Shown: piece by piece, positions 14,210 through 21,894 of the stretch
How the letters are laid out: every line of letters starts with the position of its first letter
How positions within the stretch are numbered: position 1 is the first letter of the stretch
Assembly: GCA_965369635.1 (NCBI GenBank)
Contig: CBDURC010000011.1
Coordinates: forward strand, 1 to 30,355
Origin: UBA3071 sp965369635
GTDB taxonomy: Bacteria > Chloroflexota > Anaerolineae > UBA3071
Direction: 5' to 3'
DNA: 30,355 nucleotides
Notes under the pieces: generated by a model
The model's database searches: none
What the model was told of the DNA's origin: nothing
Seen by the model: the letters and a program-made list of their open reading frames with translations, nothing else
Program-made: the position numbers and the translations under genes

Positions 14210-15721
14210 GTGAACCTGAAGGGCAAAGGCGTACTCGTTGTCGGACTGGCGCGGCAGGGCATGGCGATGGCTCGCTTCCTCGTCGGCGAGGGAGCGCGAG
14301 TCACGGTGACTGACGTGCAGCCCGCCGAGGCACTGGCCGGTCCCTTGGCGACGCTGGCCCCGCTTGGGGCGGGGCTGGCCCGTCTGCCCATCCACTACGC
14401 ACTGGGCGGCCACCCGCTCAGCCTTCTGGACAACACGGACCTGGTGTGCCTCAGCGGTGGCGTGCCCACGACCATCCCCCTCGTGGCCGAGGCGCGGCGG
14501 CGAGGCATCCCGCTGAGCAACGACGGCCTGCTGACACTGGAACGCACCGCGGCGACGGTGGTGGGCATCACTGGGTCCGGCGGAAAGACAACGACCACGA
14601 CGCTCGTGGGGCTGATCCTGAAGGCAGCCGGCATCCCTGCGCACGTGGGCGGCAACATCGGCACGCCGCTCATTGACTGCCTGGACGAACTGCAGCCTGG
14701 CCACTGGGCGGTGATGGAGCTTTCCAGCTTTCAACTGGAGCTTTTTGACCGCAGCCCGCAGGTGGCGGCGATGACCAACCTCACGCCAGACCACCTCGAC
14801 CGGCATGGAACGATGGCGGCTTACAGCGCAGCAAAGGCCAACATCCTGCGCTGGCAGACACCGGACAACATCTGCCTGCTCAACGCCGATGACAAGCTAA
14901 CCAGTCGCTGGCTGGCGTCAGGCCGGGTTGACATCGCCGCCGAGGAGGATCAGCCGGCGACGAGCTTCCCCCTGCAGGCCAGGCGGCTCGGCTTCAGCCT
15001 GCGGGAGGAGATGGACGCAGGGGCCTTCCTGCACGGCCGGGGGGAAGTACTGATCTTGCGGCTGCCTGGGCAGCCCGAAACGGTGATCTGCCGACGAGAA
15101 GCGGTACGGCTGCGGGGGATGCACAACGTGGCCAACCTGCTAGCCGCCTGCGTACTGGCTGGCGTGGCCGGAGCGCCGTCAGAGGCTATGGCCAAGGTAG
15201 CCGCCGATTTCGAGGGCGTGGAGCACCGTCTCGAGCCAGTGCAGACACTGAACGGTGTGTTGTGGGTCAACGACTCGATCGCCACCTCGCCGGCGCGAGC
15301 AGCGGCAGCGATCAAGTCATTCAACGAACCCATAGTCCTGCTGGCCGGCGGGCGGGACAAGAAACTGGACTGGGACAACTTTGCCGAGTTGGTGCACGAG
15401 CGGGTGGAACACGTAGTGCTGTTTGGCGAGGCAGCGGAGCTGATCGAGAGGGCGATTCGCAGGTCCGCCCCGCCCCAAGCGGGGTCCGAGTTCGCGATTC
15501 GCAGAGCATCGGACCCCCTACGAATTACGAAACACGTGGCAAGAACTCATCGTTGCACCGACTTGGAGGAGGCCGTCGGCGTGGCCCACCGCGTGGCCGA
15601 ACCTGGCGACGTGGTGCTGCTGGCTCCCGGCGGCACGAGCTTCGACGCCTACAAGGACTACCCCGCTCGCGGCAAGCATTTCCGCACATTGGTACAAGCG
15701 TTGGAGAGCGAGCAAAGATGA
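14210..15721 (+). CDS. murD: UDP-MurNAc-L-alanine--D-glutamate ligase MurD
   Basis: The 503-residue enzyme adds D-Glu to UDP-MurNAc-L-Ala. It shows GKGVLVVGLARQG at the N-terminus, the ATP loop GITGSGGKTTTTTLVG, TNLTPDHLDRHGTM, WVNDSIATSPARA, LAGGRDKKLDW and LLAPGGTSFDAYKDYPARG. The GTG at 14210 was chosen because MurD homology begins there and its context is conserved in the duplicated copy; the in-frame ATG at 14138 would translate a word repeat. MurD is normally about 450 residues. The excess lies in two repeat insertions: residues 49-57 (LAPLGAGLA, class A) and about 413-445 (SAPPQAGS plus word repeats) before CTDLEEAVGVAHRVA. The stop overlaps the ftsW start (ATGA). Confidence 0.95.
   Translation: MNLKGKGVLVVGLARQGMAMARFLVGEGARVTVTDVQPAEALAGPLATLAPLGAGLARLPIHYALGGHPLSLLDNTDLVCLSGGVPTTIPLVAEARRRGIPLSNDGLLTLERTAATVVGITGSGGKTTTTTLVGLILKAAGIPAHVGGNIGTPLIDCLDELQPGHWAVMELSSFQLELFDRSPQVAAMTNLTPDHLDRHGTMAAYSAAKANILRWQTPDNICLLNADDKLTSRWLASGRVDIAAEEDQPATSFPLQARRLGFSLREEMDAGAFLHGRGEVLILRLPGQPETVICRREAVRLRGMHNVANLLAACVLAGVAGAPSEAMAKVAADFEGVEHRLEPVQTLNGVLWVNDSIATSPARAAAAIKSFNEPIVLLAGGRDKKLDWDNFAELVHERVEHVVLFGEAAELIERAIRRSAPPQAGSEFAIRRASDPLRITKHVARTHRCTDLEEAVGVAHRVAEPGDVVLLAPGGTSFDAYKDYPARGKHFRTLVQALESEQR
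14354..14379 (+). repeat. Class A palindrome, copy 4 (in murD)
   Basis: Identical over all 26 bases to copy 1 in rsmH and read in the same frame (LAPLGAGLA), although the two genes are unrelated. Confidence 0.92.
15450..15548. repeat. Composite repeat insertion in murD (class A copy 5 plus word repeats)
   Basis: GCGATTCGCAG occurs at about 15452 and again at about 15493. Between them lies a reverse-oriented class A palindrome (15463-15488, arms GTCCGCCCCGC and AGCGGGGTCCG). After them comes the word run TACGAATTACGAAACACG. The segment encodes about 32 residues absent from the conserved MurD pattern. Confidence 0.7.
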
Positions 15722-17076
15722 CGACAAAGCGCCGGTCGAAGGGCGAACCAGACTACGTGATCATCATGATCACCGCCAGTCTGTTGGCTTTGGGCCTGCT
15801 CATGGTCTACAGCGCCAGCTACGTCTGGGCAGTCGAAACAGACAAAGATCCCTCCTACTACTTCCTGCGGCAATGCACGTGGGCGGCACTAGGCATCGCG
15901 GGAGCATTGCTCATGTACCGGGTTGACCATGGCTTCTGGCGACGTTGGGCCATTCCGATCATGGCAGTTGTCCTTCTCGCTCTGCTGGTCGTGCTTTTCA
16001 CCGGGCAGAGGAAGTATGGTGCGATCAGCACCTTCCTCGCAGGCTCTATCCAGCCCAGTGAACCAGCCAAAGTGGCGATGATCATCTACTTGGCAACCTG
16101 GTTATCTTCCAAGGGGGATAAACTGCGAGACGTCAGCTACGGCCTCTTGCCATTCGGCGTCCTGCTAGGCTTGGTCGCGGGCCTGATCGTCTTACAGCCT
16201 GACCTGGGAGCAGCTATCCTGATCGTGTTCATTGCCATAGCCATGTTCTTCCTGGCAGGGGCTGACCCGAAGCAGGTTGCCCTCAGCTTGGGCGCGAGCG
16301 TTGTCACGTTTGCCCTGCTGGTCACAACATCGAAAAACGCTCAGCGGCGTATCACTGACTTTTTGGCCATTGTGCGTGATCCTCAGCAAGGAGGTCATCC
16401 TCACGTGCGAATGGCCTTGGAAGCGCTTGCCAAAGGCGGTGTGATTGGTACGGGCATCCCCGACGGCACCTACAAGCAATTGGGCCGTGTACCACTGCCC
16501 TTCAGTGACAGCATCTTCCCGATCCTGGGAGAAGAAATGGGGTTGCTGGGCACGTGGCTTGTGCTGGCCCTCTTCGCCCTGCTGGCCTATCGCGGCTTCC
16601 GCATTGCCTTGCGCGCCGAGAACAGCTATGGTATGCTGTTGGCCTCAGGACTCACCTGCTGGTTCATCTTTCAGGCGTTGATCAATGTTGCTGTGAACAC
16701 CGCTATGGTCCCTTACACCGGCATCACTTTGCCCTTCATCAGTCATGGCGGCTCCTCGTTGGTGAGCTGCCTGGCAGGCGTGGGGTTGCTCCTGAGCATC
16801 TCCCGCGGGGGAGACGGCGGAAAGTGGGAACACGAAAAGAGAACACGAAAAGAAGAGACAACACTCCATGAGGCTCTTGATTTCCGGCGGCGGGACCGGG
16901 GGACACGTCTATCCTCTTCTGGCCGTCGTGGAAGCACTGCGCGGCGCGGCGGAAAGCAGACCCGTTCCAGCGGAAGCCGCTCCACCAAGCGACGGGCAAC
17001 AAGCCGCTCCACCAGCCAGCCCCGCCCCAAGCGGGGCCAGCGCCGCAAGGGAACTTCACGTTCTGTACGTCGGTAG
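15718..17076 (+). CDS. ftsW: Septal peptidoglycan polymerase FtsW
   Basis: The SEDS protein (452 residues) has about ten transmembrane segments and polymerises lipid II at the septum together with FtsI. Conserved features are MVYSASYVWA, SIQPSEPAKVAMIIYLA, LQPDLGAAILIV, DSIFPILGEEMGLLG and PYTGITLPFISHGGSSLV. The ATG overlaps the murD stop. The conserved part ends at LLLSISRGG near residue 365. Beyond it runs an 85-residue Arg/Ser/Lys-rich tail, first through the word repeat ACACGAAAAGA and then for 209 bases inside murG in another frame. A missing or displaced stop codon caused by the repeat is the simplest explanation. Whether the tail is translated and tolerated is unknown. Confidence 0.95.
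   Translation: MTTKRRSKGEPDYVIIMITASLLALGLLMVYSASYVWAVETDKDPSYYFLRQCTWAALGIAGALLMYRVDHGFWRRWAIPIMAVVLLALLVVLFTGQRKYGAISTFLAGSIQPSEPAKVAMIIYLATWLSSKGDKLRDVSYGLLPFGVLLGLVAGLIVLQPDLGAAILIVFIAIAMFFLAGADPKQVALSLGASVVTFALLVTTSKNAQRRITDFLAIVRDPQQGGHPHVRMALEALAKGGVIGTGIPDGTYKQLGRVPLPFSDSIFPILGEEMGLLGTWLVLALFALLAYRGFRIALRAENSYGMLLASGLTCWFIFQALINVAVNTAMVPYTGITLPFISHGGSSLVSCLAGVGLLLSISRGGDGGKWEHEKRTRKEETTLHEALDFRRRDRGTRLSSSGRRGSTARRGGKQTRSSGSRSTKRRATSRSTSQPRPKRGQRRKGTSRSVRR
16826..16862. repeat. Word repeat at the ftsW/murG junction
   Basis: GGAACACGAAAAGAG and AACACGAAAAGAAGAG are tandem imperfect units. The same word occurs before murD (about 14168-14190). It sits where the ftsW stop codon would be expected. 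Confidence 0.7.
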
Positions 17077-18055
17077 CCGCGGCAGCGTGGAGGAACGGCT
17101 GGCTGCTCGCACTGACCTGCCTTTCCGGCCCATTGAGACGGGCCAACTGCGCGGGAGGGCACCGTGGGCCGCCGCCCGCAACCTATGGCGCATGAGAAGC
17201 GGGCTGCAACGCTCGCTGCAGCTCATGCAAAGATTTTCACCGGACGTGGTGTTTGTCACAGGGGGCTACGTTTGCGCGCCGGTGGTCGTCGCCGCTCGAC
17301 GGCGAGGCCGCCCTGTACTCATCTACCTGCCGGATCTGACGCCGGGGCTGGCCGTCCGCTGGTTGAGCCGGCTGGCCCAGCAAGTGGCGGTCACCTGTCC
17401 AGAGGCAGCTCGCTTCTTCCCCAGCAAGGCGGTCGTCACCGGCTATCCGGTGCGACCAGCATTGCTGGAGGCTGCCGGAGATCGAGCGGCAGCGCGGCGG
17501 GCTTTTGAGCTGGACGCGCGGGAGAAGACTCTGCTGGTTTTCGGCGGCAGCCGCGGAGCGCGCAGCATCAACCGGGCGCTGATCGCCTGCCTGCCGCAGC
17601 TTCTGCCCATCTGCCAGGTGATCCACATCAGCGGGCGGTTAGATTGGCCCTGGATCGAGGAGGAAGCAAGCAAGCTGCCAGCTGCGCTACGAGCCCGCTA
17701 TCGGCCTTTCGCCTACCTGGACGAGCAGATGGCGCAGGCCCTGGGAGCGGCAGACCTCGTGGTTTCTCGCTCTGGAGCAGCGATACTGGGGGAGTATCCC
17801 GTGCTGGGACTGCCTAGCCTACTGGTGCCCTATCCCCACGCGGGGCGACATCAGGAGGCCAATGCCCTGTACCTGGCCAGCCGCGGCGCAGCGCAGGTTC
17901 TGGACGACGCCGCGCTCGGCGATGGACTGCTACCCGCGCTCCTGAGACTGCTCGGCGATGAGACAGCACTCGTGCACATGCGTGAACGTGCGCTGGAGCT
18001 GGCAGAACCAGAAGGGGCGCAGCGGATCGGCGAAGCGCTGCGAGCGCTGGCGTAG
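16868..18055 (+). CDS. murG: Lipid I N-acetylglucosaminyltransferase MurG
   Basis: The 395-residue GT28 enzyme adds GlcNAc to lipid I to form lipid II on the inner membrane face. Motifs are the N-terminal loop ISGGGTGGHVYPLLAV, FVTGGYVCAPVVVAA, VTGYPVRP, FGGSRGARSINRAL, VVSRSGAAILGEYPVLGLPS and the donor-site PHAGRHQEANALYL. The family is usually about 360 residues. The excess is residues of about 27-60, a Pro/Ala-rich insert encoded by an AAGCCGCTCCACCA direct repeat followed by a class A palindrome (ASPAPSGAS, residues 50-58), placed between the first helix and the strand LHVLYVGS. Its first 209 bases overlap the open end of ftsW. Confidence 0.95.
   Translation: MRLLISGGGTGGHVYPLLAVVEALRGAAESRPVPAEAAPPSDGQQAAPPASPAPSGASAARELHVLYVGSRGSVEERLAARTDLPFRPIETGQLRGRAPWAAARNLWRMRSGLQRSLQLMQRFSPDVVFVTGGYVCAPVVVAARRRGRPVLIYLPDLTPGLAVRWLSRLAQQVAVTCPEAARFFPSKAVVTGYPVRPALLEAAGDRAAARRAFELDAREKTLLVFGGSRGARSINRALIACLPQLLPICQVIHISGRLDWPWIEEEASKLPAALRARYRPFAYLDEQMAQALGAADLVVSRSGAAILGEYPVLGLPSLLVPYPHAGRHQEANALYLASRGAAQVLDDAALGDGLLPALLRLLGDETALVHMRERALELAEPEGAQRIGEALRALA
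16950..17014. repeat. Direct word repeat in murG insert
   Basis: GCCGCTCCACCA occurs at about 16977 and 17003, within a run of CAGCGG/AAGCCG words that leads directly into class A copy 6. It encodes the Pro/Ala-rich insertion in MurG. Confidence 0.6.
17015..17040 (-). repeat. Class A palindrome, copy 6 (in murG and the ftsW tail)
   Basis: Exact reverse complement of copies 1 and 4. In murG it reads ASPAPSGAS, and in the overlapping ftsW frame QPRPKRGQ. Confidence 0.92.
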
Positions 18056-18077
18056 GCCCGCCTGCTCTGCGGGCAGG
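18056..18077 (-). repeat. Class B palindrome, copy 3 (abuts murG stop)
   Basis: GCCCGCCTGCTCTGCGGGCAGG begins on the base after the murG stop codon and matches the reverse complement of the murF copy except at one base. It has no T-run. It could act as a 3' mRNA structure between murG and the CvpA-like gene. Confidence 0.75.
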
Positions 18078-18114
18078 CATACCGGGCATCGGGCACCGAC
18101 TGGGGGTGATCACT

Positions 18115-18756
18115 GTGTACATCGTCATACTCCTGGCCCTCATCATGGCCATTTTCGGCATCATCGGCTACCAGCGCGGGATATGGCCCGAGGTGGTGAG
18201 CCTGGTGGTGCTTCTGGCTGCCTTCACAGTGGTGGAGAAGAGCCCCCAGCAGCTCATCGGCTACATGAACGGCCTGTTTATCGGGCTGATGCTCGTCGTG
18301 AAAAGCGGACTGAACGATCTGAACGCGGGAGACCTGGAGTCCGCAGCGCAGAAGCTGAGGGTAATTGAGAAGCCTTTCGTCGAAGGATACGAAGGCTTTG
18401 CGCTAGTGATCGTGATGGTAACGGCCGCCGTCGTCGGCTACCTGTTAGGTCTCTTGATCAAGAAAACGAAATCGGTCTTCGGCGCTGCTCTGGGGATTCT
18501 GAATGGCTACATCCTCTCTGCAGCCTTCCTGCCCTGGCTGTCGGGGCTATCCGGAAGCGACCTGCCGGTGCCCCTCATCCGCAAGGGAGAGGGACTGGTC
18601 ATCGAGACGGGCCGCCAGGCAGGTGAAGCTGCAACGAAACTCACCCTGCCCACCGTGCTAGAATGGCTGTCGCTCGAAGGAGGTCTTCCGCTTGTTCTCC
18701 TGATCGCCCTGCTCGCCATCTTTGCCATCTGGCGCATGAGGCCCAAGAAGGCCTAG
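18115..18756 (+). CDS. CvpA-like membrane protein 1 within the dcw cluster
   Basis: The 213-residue protein starts VYIVILLALIMAIFGIIGYQ and continues with RG(I)WPEVVSLVVL, the pattern at the N-terminus of CvpA-family (colicin V production) membrane proteins. Four or five hydrophobic segments follow, including VFGAALGILNGYILSAAFL, and the protein ends with a transmembrane helix plus RMRPKKA. GTG 18115 was chosen because GGGGGTGATC, nearly the full anti-Shine-Dalgarno match, ends just upstream; GTG 18106 is the alternative. It is followed after 33 bases by a second protein of the same layout. Placement between murG and murC suggests a job in envelope growth, but that is inference. Confidence 0.72.
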   Translation: MYIVILLALIMAIFGIIGYQRGIWPEVVSLVVLLAAFTVVEKSPQQLIGYMNGLFIGLMLVVKSGLNDLNAGDLESAAQKLRVIEKPFVEGYEGFALVIVMVTAAVVGYLLGLLIKKTKSVFGAALGILNGYILSAAFLPWLSGLSGSDLPVPLIRKGEGLVIETGRQAGEAATKLTLPTVLEWLSLEGGLPLVLLIALLAIFAIWRMRPKKA

Positions 18757-18789
18757 CAGGTCCCAGAGAACGGAGGTGAGGTACGCATC

Positions 18790-19323
18790 GTGAGTCAGAT
18801 CGAGTACTTCTGGATCGTTTTCGTCTTGCTGTTCGGCGTCGTGGGCATTGTCCGCACCTATTCCAGAGAGCTGGGAGTCACCACGATGTGCGTGGCGGCG
18901 TTGCTCTTGCTCCTGCAATTCGGCGACAAGATCCTCATGGTCTTGCAGGAGCACTTCGCCGACGATTTCCCCTGGCTGATCTCACCGCGCTTCGCAGCCG
19001 GCTTCTACGTCGTCGTGTTTCTGATCGTTGTTTTCATGTCGTACCAGGGCATCACGCTGGTCTTCAAGGGCAATGCGCCCAAGGGGGCAGTGAGCCATCT
19101 GCTGGGCTTGATCGTGGGGTTGCTCAACGGCTACTTCATCGCTGGTACCGTGTGGTTCTATCTGCACAGGTACGACTATCCACTCGGCCTGGTGGACGGG
19201 AGCAATCTGTCGGAGGTGGCACAGCGCATGATTCAGTACCTGCCGCCCAGGGTCTTCAACCTTCACCCCGGCTACCTCCTGGGTCTGCTGCTCCTGTTGC
19301 TGATACTGAGCGTGTGGCGCTGA
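18790..19323 (+). CDS. CvpA-like membrane protein 2 within the dcw cluster
   Basis: The 177-residue protein has an N-terminal membrane segment (YFWIVFVLLFGVVGIVRTYS), then RELGVTTMCVAALLLLLQFGD, two further segments with LLGLIVGLLNGYFIAGTVW, and a hydrophobic C-terminal helix ending SVWR. The G-LNGY element matches GILNGY of the preceding gene, so the two are probably diverged paralogues of the CvpA type. GGAGGTGAGG lies eight bases before the GTG start, a strong ribosome binding site. The gene is followed after 27 bases by murC. No catalytic motif is visible; a scaffold or transport-helper role is possible. Confidence 0.7.
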   Translation: MSQIEYFWIVFVLLFGVVGIVRTYSRELGVTTMCVAALLLLLQFGDKILMVLQEHFADDFPWLISPRFAAGFYVVVFLIVVFMSYQGITLVFKGNAPKGAVSHLLGLIVGLLNGYFIAGTVWFYLHRYDYPLGLVDGSNLSEVAQRMIQYLPPRVFNLHPGYLLGLLLLLLILSVWR

Positions 19324-19350
19324 GGGAGTTCAGGGAAATCGGGAAGTTCG

Positions 19351-20820
19351 ATGACACAACAGCCCCCGTTTTACCATGCGGCCTCAGAGCTGCTGCAGTG
19401 CCCGCCAGATCAGCGGCCTGACGTGCACATGCACCTGGTAGGCATCGGTGGCGCCGGCCTGTCGGCCATCGCCAAAGTGTTGCTGCAACGAGGATACTGC
19501 GTCAGCGGCTCGGACCTGGATCCAGGGCGCATCACTGAACCGTTGGCAGCGTTGGGGGCTGCGATCTATGCCGGGCACGCGGCAGGGCACGTTACAGGGG
19601 CAGATATCGTGCTCGCTTCCTCTGCCGTGCCGGCCGACAACCCGGAGGTGATTGAGGCCAGACAGCAGTCCATCCCTGTGGTCAGGCGACCTGAGTTCCT
19701 GGGCTGGCTGACGGCAGAGCGTTCTACCATCGCCGTGGCTGGCACGCACGGCAAGACAACGACCACGGCCATGATCGCCTTGCTGATGACCCGGGCTGGG
19801 CGAGACCCCAGCTACATCATCGGCGGCGTGCTGCCAGAACTGGGAGGCAATGCTCACGCCGGCAACGGGCCGCACTTCGTGATCGAGGCGGACGAGTACG
19901 ACCGCACCTTCTTGGGGCTGCGCCCACACATCGCCGTGATCACCACCGTGGAGTGGGACCACGTGGACTGCTACCCGACGCTGGAGGATTACCGCACGGC
20001 CTTTCACGAGTTTGCGGCGCTGGTACCCGAGAATGGGCTACTCGTCGTTTGCGCGGATGATGCTGTCGCCAAGAAGCTGGGCGATGCCAGGCGACGTCGC
20101 CGCGAGCCAGTCACCTCGTATGGTCTGGGTGAGAAAGGAGACTGGCAGGCAACGGCGGTACGAGCCAACTCGCTGGGAGGCAGCAGTTTCACGGTCTGGC
20201 AAATGGGGCAACGCAAGGGAACGGTCTCGCTGCGCATCCCGGGTCGGCACAACGTGGCCAATGCGCTGGCCGCGCTGGTTGTGGTCGATCGCCTGGGGAT
20301 ACCCTTCGACACAGCGACGGACGCGCTCGGTAGATTCACTGGGGCCGAGCGGCGATTCGAGCAGAAGGGCGAGAGGGACGGCATAGTCGTCGTGGACGAT
20401 TACGCCCACCACCCCACTGAGATACGGGCCACGCTGGCAGCCGCTCGACAGCGTCACCCCAAACGGGCTATCTGGGCCGTCTTCCAGCCCCACACTTTCA
20501 GCCGCACCAGGGCGCTGCTGGATGGGTTCGCTGACAGCTTCGCCGATGCCGATCACGCGATCGTGACAGACATCTACCCATCTCGCGAACGTGACACATT
20601 GGGCGTCAGCGCCGTCCAAATAGTTGAGCGGATGGTTCATCCCGACGTCCGGTGCATCGGCGGATTGCGGCAGACAGCGGACTTCCTGCTGCAGCATCTG
20701 CAGCCAGGCGACATGCTCATCACGTTGGGGGCGGGAGACGGATACCGCATCGGCGAGTGGGTGTTGGCAGGGCTTGAGGAACGCGAAGATGCCCAAGGGA
20801 CTGCCCACGTCGCTGCGTGA
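19351..20820 (+). CDS. murC: UDP-N-acetylmuramate--L-alanine ligase MurC
   Basis: The 489-residue ligase adds L-Ala to UDP-MurNAc, the first peptide step. Motifs are MHLVGIGGAGLSAIAKVL at about residue 27, the ATP loop VAGTHGKTTTTAM, EADEYDRTFL, TTVEWDHVDCYPT, RFEQKGERDGIVVVDDYAHHPTEI and the C-terminal LGAGDGYRIGEWVL. Length is close to normal and no class A element is embedded. Its last 32 bases overlap the murB start, so the two are probably translationally coupled. Confidence 0.96.
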   Translation: MTQQPPFYHAASELLQCPPDQRPDVHMHLVGIGGAGLSAIAKVLLQRGYCVSGSDLDPGRITEPLAALGAAIYAGHAAGHVTGADIVLASSAVPADNPEVIEARQQSIPVVRRPEFLGWLTAERSTIAVAGTHGKTTTTAMIALLMTRAGRDPSYIIGGVLPELGGNAHAGNGPHFVIEADEYDRTFLGLRPHIAVITTVEWDHVDCYPTLEDYRTAFHEFAALVPENGLLVVCADDAVAKKLGDARRRRREPVTSYGLGEKGDWQATAVRANSLGGSSFTVWQMGQRKGTVSLRIPGRHNVANALAALVVVDRLGIPFDTATDALGRFTGAERRFEQKGERDGIVVVDDYAHHPTEIRATLAAARQRHPKRAIWAVFQPHTFSRTRALLDGFADSFADADHAIVTDIYPSRERDTLGVSAVQIVERMVHPDVRCIGGLRQTADFLLQHLQPGDMLITLGAGDGYRIGEWVLAGLEEREDAQGTAHVAA

Positions 20821-21892
20821 GCGCTTGCCCCGTTTGGGGCGGGGCTTGCGGCGGGACGAACCGCTCTCCCGCCACACGACCTTTCGCATCGGCGGAGTGG
20901 CCGATCTGTTTCTCGCCGTGCAGACCGAAGAACAACTCATCGCCGCCATCCGTTGGGCGCGTGAGCGAGGACTGCCTTACGTCGTGCTCGGCGGCGGCAG
21001 CAACGTGTTGGTGGCAGACGAGGGTGTCCGCGGGCTAGTCATTGCCAATCGCACAGCCAATCGCACGGCCACTCGCACGAGCGGACGGCAGCCGAAGCGA
21101 GCCATCAGCTACCAGCCATCGGCTACTGGCCCCGCTTGGGGCCGGGCTGGCCATCGGCCACGCCAGGTCTTGCATCTTGCATCCTGCGTTCCTCTGGGGC
21201 GATTCGCCCGCTATACGATCCATCGAGGACTGGCCGGCCTGGAGTGGGCCGTGGGCATCCCGGGCACAGTGGGTGGGGCCATCGTGGGCAACGCTGGGGC
21301 GCACGGTGGTTGCGTAGCCGACAGCCTGGTGGCAGTGCGGGTGCTGGATGCAAGCGGTGAGGTGCGGGCGTTGGGGGCGGCAGAGATGGGGTTTGGATAC
21401 CGCAGCAGCCTGTTAAGAAGGCGGATAGCGAAAGACGAGGAACGAGGAGAAGAGATACGGGATAGGCGGCAGGCGATCATCCTATCGGCGGAGTTTGCCC
21501 TGCAAGCAGGGGATCGGCAGGAGTTGGAGGCACGGGCGACGGAGTACTTGGCCCAACGACGACGGATGCAGCCCAAGGGCCTCAGCGCCGGGAGCGTGTT
21601 CCGCAACCCCCCAGAGGATACTGCGGGGCGCCTCATCGAGGCTGCGGGGCTAAAGGGAACTCGCTGCGGAGGCGCACAGATCTCCGAGAAGCACGCCAAC
21701 TTCATCATCAACTGCGCTGGGGCCACGGCAGCGGACGTGTTGGCGCTGATGGACTTGGCCCGGCAGCGTGTATTTGGACACTGCGGCGTGGCGCTGGAAC
21801 CGGAGATCGTTTTCGTTGGAGATTGGGCGCGCCACCCGCCCTTCGACCCGCTGGTCAGCGATCACCAGCGGCAGGACTACAGGACAAAGTGA
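20789..21892 (+). CDS. murB: UDP-N-acetylenolpyruvoylglucosamine reductase MurB
   Basis: The 367-residue FAD enzyme reduces UDP-GlcNAc-enolpyruvate to UDP-MurNAc. It shows VVLGGGSNVLVADEGVRG, GLEWAVGIPGTVGGAIVG, MGFGYRSS, the GSVFRNP loop with the proton-donating serine, and ISEKHANFIIN. ATG 20789 has GAGGA eight bases upstream. About 65 residues are extra compared with usual MurB (about 300). They lie in three repeat-derived places: residues 12-20 (class A copy 7), about 86-134 (ANRT tandem repeats plus class A copy 8), and about 209-230 (Arg/Glu-rich word repeat after YRSSLLRR). The flavin and substrate motifs remain intact, so the enzyme is probably active. Confidence 0.95.
   Translation: MPKGLPTSLRERLPRLGRGLRRDEPLSRHTTFRIGGVADLFLAVQTEEQLIAAIRWARERGLPYVVLGGGSNVLVADEGVRGLVIANRTANRTATRTSGRQPKRAISYQPSATGPAWGRAGHRPRQVLHLASCVPLGRFARYTIHRGLAGLEWAVGIPGTVGGAIVGNAGAHGGCVADSLVAVRVLDASGEVRALGAAEMGFGYRSSLLRRRIAKDEERGEEIRDRRQAIILSAEFALQAGDRQELEARATEYLAQRRRMQPKGLSAGSVFRNPPEDTAGRLIEAAGLKGTRCGGAQISEKHANFIINCAGATAADVLALMDLARQRVFGHCGVALEPEIVFVGDWARHPPFDPLVSDHQRQDYRTK
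20824..20849 (+). repeat. Class A palindrome, copy 7 (5' end of murB)
   Basis: Arms CTTGCCCCGT and GCGGGGCTTGC. It reads LPRLGRGL, a different frame from the copies in rsmH, murD and ftsQ. It begins three bases after the murC stop. Confidence 0.8.
21044..21190. repeat. Composite repeat insertion in murB (12-base tandem, class A copy 8, word repeats)
   Basis: GCCAATCGCAC stands at 21044 and 21056, with GCCACTCGCAC at 21068, a 12-base period that encodes ANRT, ANRT, ATRT. Class A copy 8 follows at 21126-21151 in a third reading frame (GPAWGRAG). Then come TTGCATC words at 7-base period (about 21170-21188). The segment separates two conserved MurB motifs. Confidence 0.8.
21413..21476. repeat. 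Purine-rich word repeat in murB
   Basis: Repeated GGCGGATAG/GGGATAGGCGG and GACGAGGAACGAGGAG words encode an Arg/Glu-rich stretch between YRSSLLRR and AIILSAEF, where other MurB proteins have only a short loop. Confidence 0.55.
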
Positions 21893-21894
21893 GC

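Noticed and set aside
15262..15717. Extension of the ftsW frame upstream to 15262
   Set aside because: The extra 152 codons lie within murD in another frame and have no FtsW similarity; ATG 15718 has the ATGA overlap with murD and precedes the first transmembrane segment.
21044..21078. CRISPR-like array in murB
   Set aside because: The 12-base repeats have no spacers and are in-frame coding repeats; no cas genes are nearby.
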